A stretch of 64,000 nt of DNA from Alteromonadaceae bacterium 2753L.S.0a.02 (lineage in GTDB: Bacteria > Pseudomonadota > Gammaproteobacteria > Pseudomonadales > Cellvibrionaceae): the NCBI GenBank assembly GCA_007827375.1, contig VISH01000001.1, forward strand, positions 682,001 through 746,000, written 5' to 3'. A program made the position numbers and the translations under genes. Below are positions 62,753-64,000 of this stretch, piece by piece (within the stretch, counting starts at the first letter, position 1; every line of letters starts with the position of its first letter). The notes below the pieces were generated by a model, which did no database searches, had not been told where the DNA came from, and worked only from the letters and a program-made list of their open reading frames with translations.

Positions 62753-64000
62753 TTACTCTCGCGACTTCATTTTTTGCTGCAACGCAGCAGCAGCGGCGTA
62801 CCACTCCACTTGCTGGTTGGCGCCCTCGAGCGCCTCATTCACAGCATCCTGGGCTTTATCCAGCTCATTGTTGCGGTAATATCCCTCCGCAAGGTGGTAT
62901 TTGATTTCAGACGCCTCCGGTAACGCTTCGCTGGCGCGGCGCAGGAGTGATAGACCGTCGGTGTATTGTCCAGCAAGAACATAAGCCCAACCCAAGGTGT
63001 CGAGATACTGGGGTATTTTGGATTGTCGAAAGCGCTCAGCCAATTTCAGCGCCTCTGCAAGGCTCGATTGCTCGCCTTGACCTAATAACAGCGACGCCAG
63101 ATTGTTGGCAACCACGTCGACAGTCTGATCCTGTTCGAATAGAGCCCGATATAGGCTAACGGCTTCCGCAAGGTGCCCATCACGGCGAAAAATCTCTGCG
63201 CGAAGCGCCGTTAGCTTGATGCTCTGAGGTAAACGCTTTATACCGTCATCCAAAAGTTTTGCAGCCTGTTGAACATCCCCCTGACGAATATACAAACGAG
63301 CCAGAGTGTCGAACGCCTCTTCGCTATCAGGCTTATGCTGTAAAGCAATTTTGTAGTCTTGCTCGGCAGCTTGCCACTCGTGGAAATAGCTGCGCAGATT
63401 ACCCCGTAAAAAATATCCGTAGAAAGAACTTGGATCGGTAGTAATAACACGATTGAGAAAATCTTCTGCCTCCTCCCGCTTACCAGCCCGAATGTACGCA
63501 TCAACCAGAAGCACCATCGAACGTACGGAGTTAGGCGCCATACTCTGCAAGCGCTCCATGGCTTCAGCTGCAGCGACAAAATCTTGCCTTCCAGAGGCGG
63601 CCAAGCCGCGAATGTAGGCTGTTTCAGGCCCTTCCCCGAGATCTTTTTCGATCTGGTTAGCAAGCTCTTCAACTTCCTGCCACTCTCCCTGCGCCAGTTT
63701 GATTTGCGCTAATAGGCGAAAAACTTTTTTAGTGGCCCTGCCATGCTTGAGCATCTGATTAAGCAATTGTTCGGCTTTTACCAACTCATTGCGCTTCACG
63801 AGATACTCCGCAAACGCTTCCCCGTATTGAATACCATCAGGAGCGCGCACCGCAGTCGTGTAATATTCGTTAGCCAAGCCCCAATCGCCCTGGCGTTCAT
63901 GCGCTTTCGCCAGAGTGACAGCAATATCAGCATTGTTGGGTGATTGCCGTAACGCAGCGCGGAGTGTACGAATTGCACCACCTTCATCGTTATTGGCAAT
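62753..64000 (-). CDS. TPR-repeat protein, probable exosortase/EPS-associated PrsT-type (5' end beyond the window)
   Basis: The frame is open from 62753 to the right edge (416 codons; no start seen). It consists of tandem tetratricopeptide repeats over almost the whole length: FLNRVITTDPSSFYGYFLRGNLRSYFHEWQAAEQDYKIALQHKPDSEEAFDTLARLYIRQGD is one pair, quoted only in outline. The repeat chemistry and position next to a chain-length protein recall the TPR lipoprotein PrsT of exosortase EPS clusters. The N-terminus is needed to see whether it is a lipoprotein. Confidence 0.75.
   Translation of the reverse strand: MANNDEGGAIRTLRAALRQSPNNADIAVTLAKAHERQGDWGLANEYYTTAVRAPDGIQYGEAFAEYLVKRNELVKAEQLLNQMLKHGRATKKVFRLLAQIKLAQGEWQEVEELANQIEKDLGEGPETAYIRGLAASGRQDFVAAAEAMERLQSMAPNSVRSMVLLVDAYIRAGKREEAEDFLNRVITTDPSSFYGYFLRGNLRSYFHEWQAAEQDYKIALQHKPDSEEAFDTLARLYIRQGDVQQAAKLLDDGIKRLPQSIKLTALRAEIFRRDGHLAEAVSLYRALFEQDQTVDVVANNLASLLLGQGEQSSLAEALKLAERFRQSKIPQYLDTLGWAYVLAGQYTDGLSLLRRASEALPEASEIKYHLAEGYYRNNELDKAQDAVNEALEGANQQVEWYAAAAALQQKMKSRE

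Overview
The window looks like the chromosome of a marine, polysaccharide-degrading gammaproteobacterium of the Cellvibrionaceae type (Saccharophagus/Teredinibacter-like). This is inferred from gene content: a Rep helicase, a cytochrome c5, a GH97 glycosidase, secreted lipoproteins with long Pro/Thr linkers, and sensors with periplasmic ligand-binding domains. No marker gene fixes the genus.

Layout. 1-7.7 kb: an amide/urea uptake operon. The end of a divergent NCS1-transporter-like sensor gene lies at the left edge. It is followed by a five-gene ABC transporter (urtABCDE, equivalent to FmdDEF plus two ATPases), formamidase fmdA, zinc-ribbon fmdB and a terminator. The intergenic segments carry several dyads and stem-loops. 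7.8-13.7 kb: two unusual periplasmic binding proteins (one a tandem fusion), an AEC transporter and a dihaem peroxidase. 13.7-24.3 kb: a GGDEF protein with a sugar-binding-like sensor, GH97, acetyltransferases, a CPA2 antiporter, a CNNM/CorC protein, a cupin, Rep and cytochrome c5. 24.46-24.73 kb: an intact tRNA-Arg(TCG), preceded by a broken copy split in its T-loop by a 72-bp run of small hairpins. 25.5-30.8 kb: two nearly identical beta-helix lipoproteins in tandem, with a patchwork of identical and diverged blocks.

30.9 kb to the right edge is a large exopolysaccharide (EPS) locus. A GMC flavoprotein dehydrogenase module with a Tat-exported small protein and a cytochrome c lipoprotein comes first. 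A one-polypeptide adenylation/carrier/membrane-acyltransferase protein follows. Next come several single glycosyltransferase and polymerase genes in alternating orientation. A long leftward gene run (62.2 to 43.2 kb) then encodes a chain-length protein, glycosyltransferases, a sulfotransferase, a pyruvyltransferase, CysQ, CysD, CysNC, a GT26-STAS fusion, a flippase, a nitroreductase-like protein and GT61. Upstream are a small membrane protein and a TPR protein open at the window edge.

Reading the locus together: CysD and CysNC make PAPS, the sulfotransferase uses it, and CysQ removes the PAP by-product. The pyruvyltransferase adds ketal pyruvate, and the A-PCP-membrane protein could add an activated acyl or amino-acyl group. 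The predicted product is therefore a sulfated, pyruvylated and possibly acylated acidic surface polysaccharide, with beta-helix lipoproteins encoded beside it that may act on it. The best candidates for novelty are the A-PCP-membrane protein, the GT26-STAS fusion, the interrupted tRNA/hairpin array and the self-contained PAPS module.
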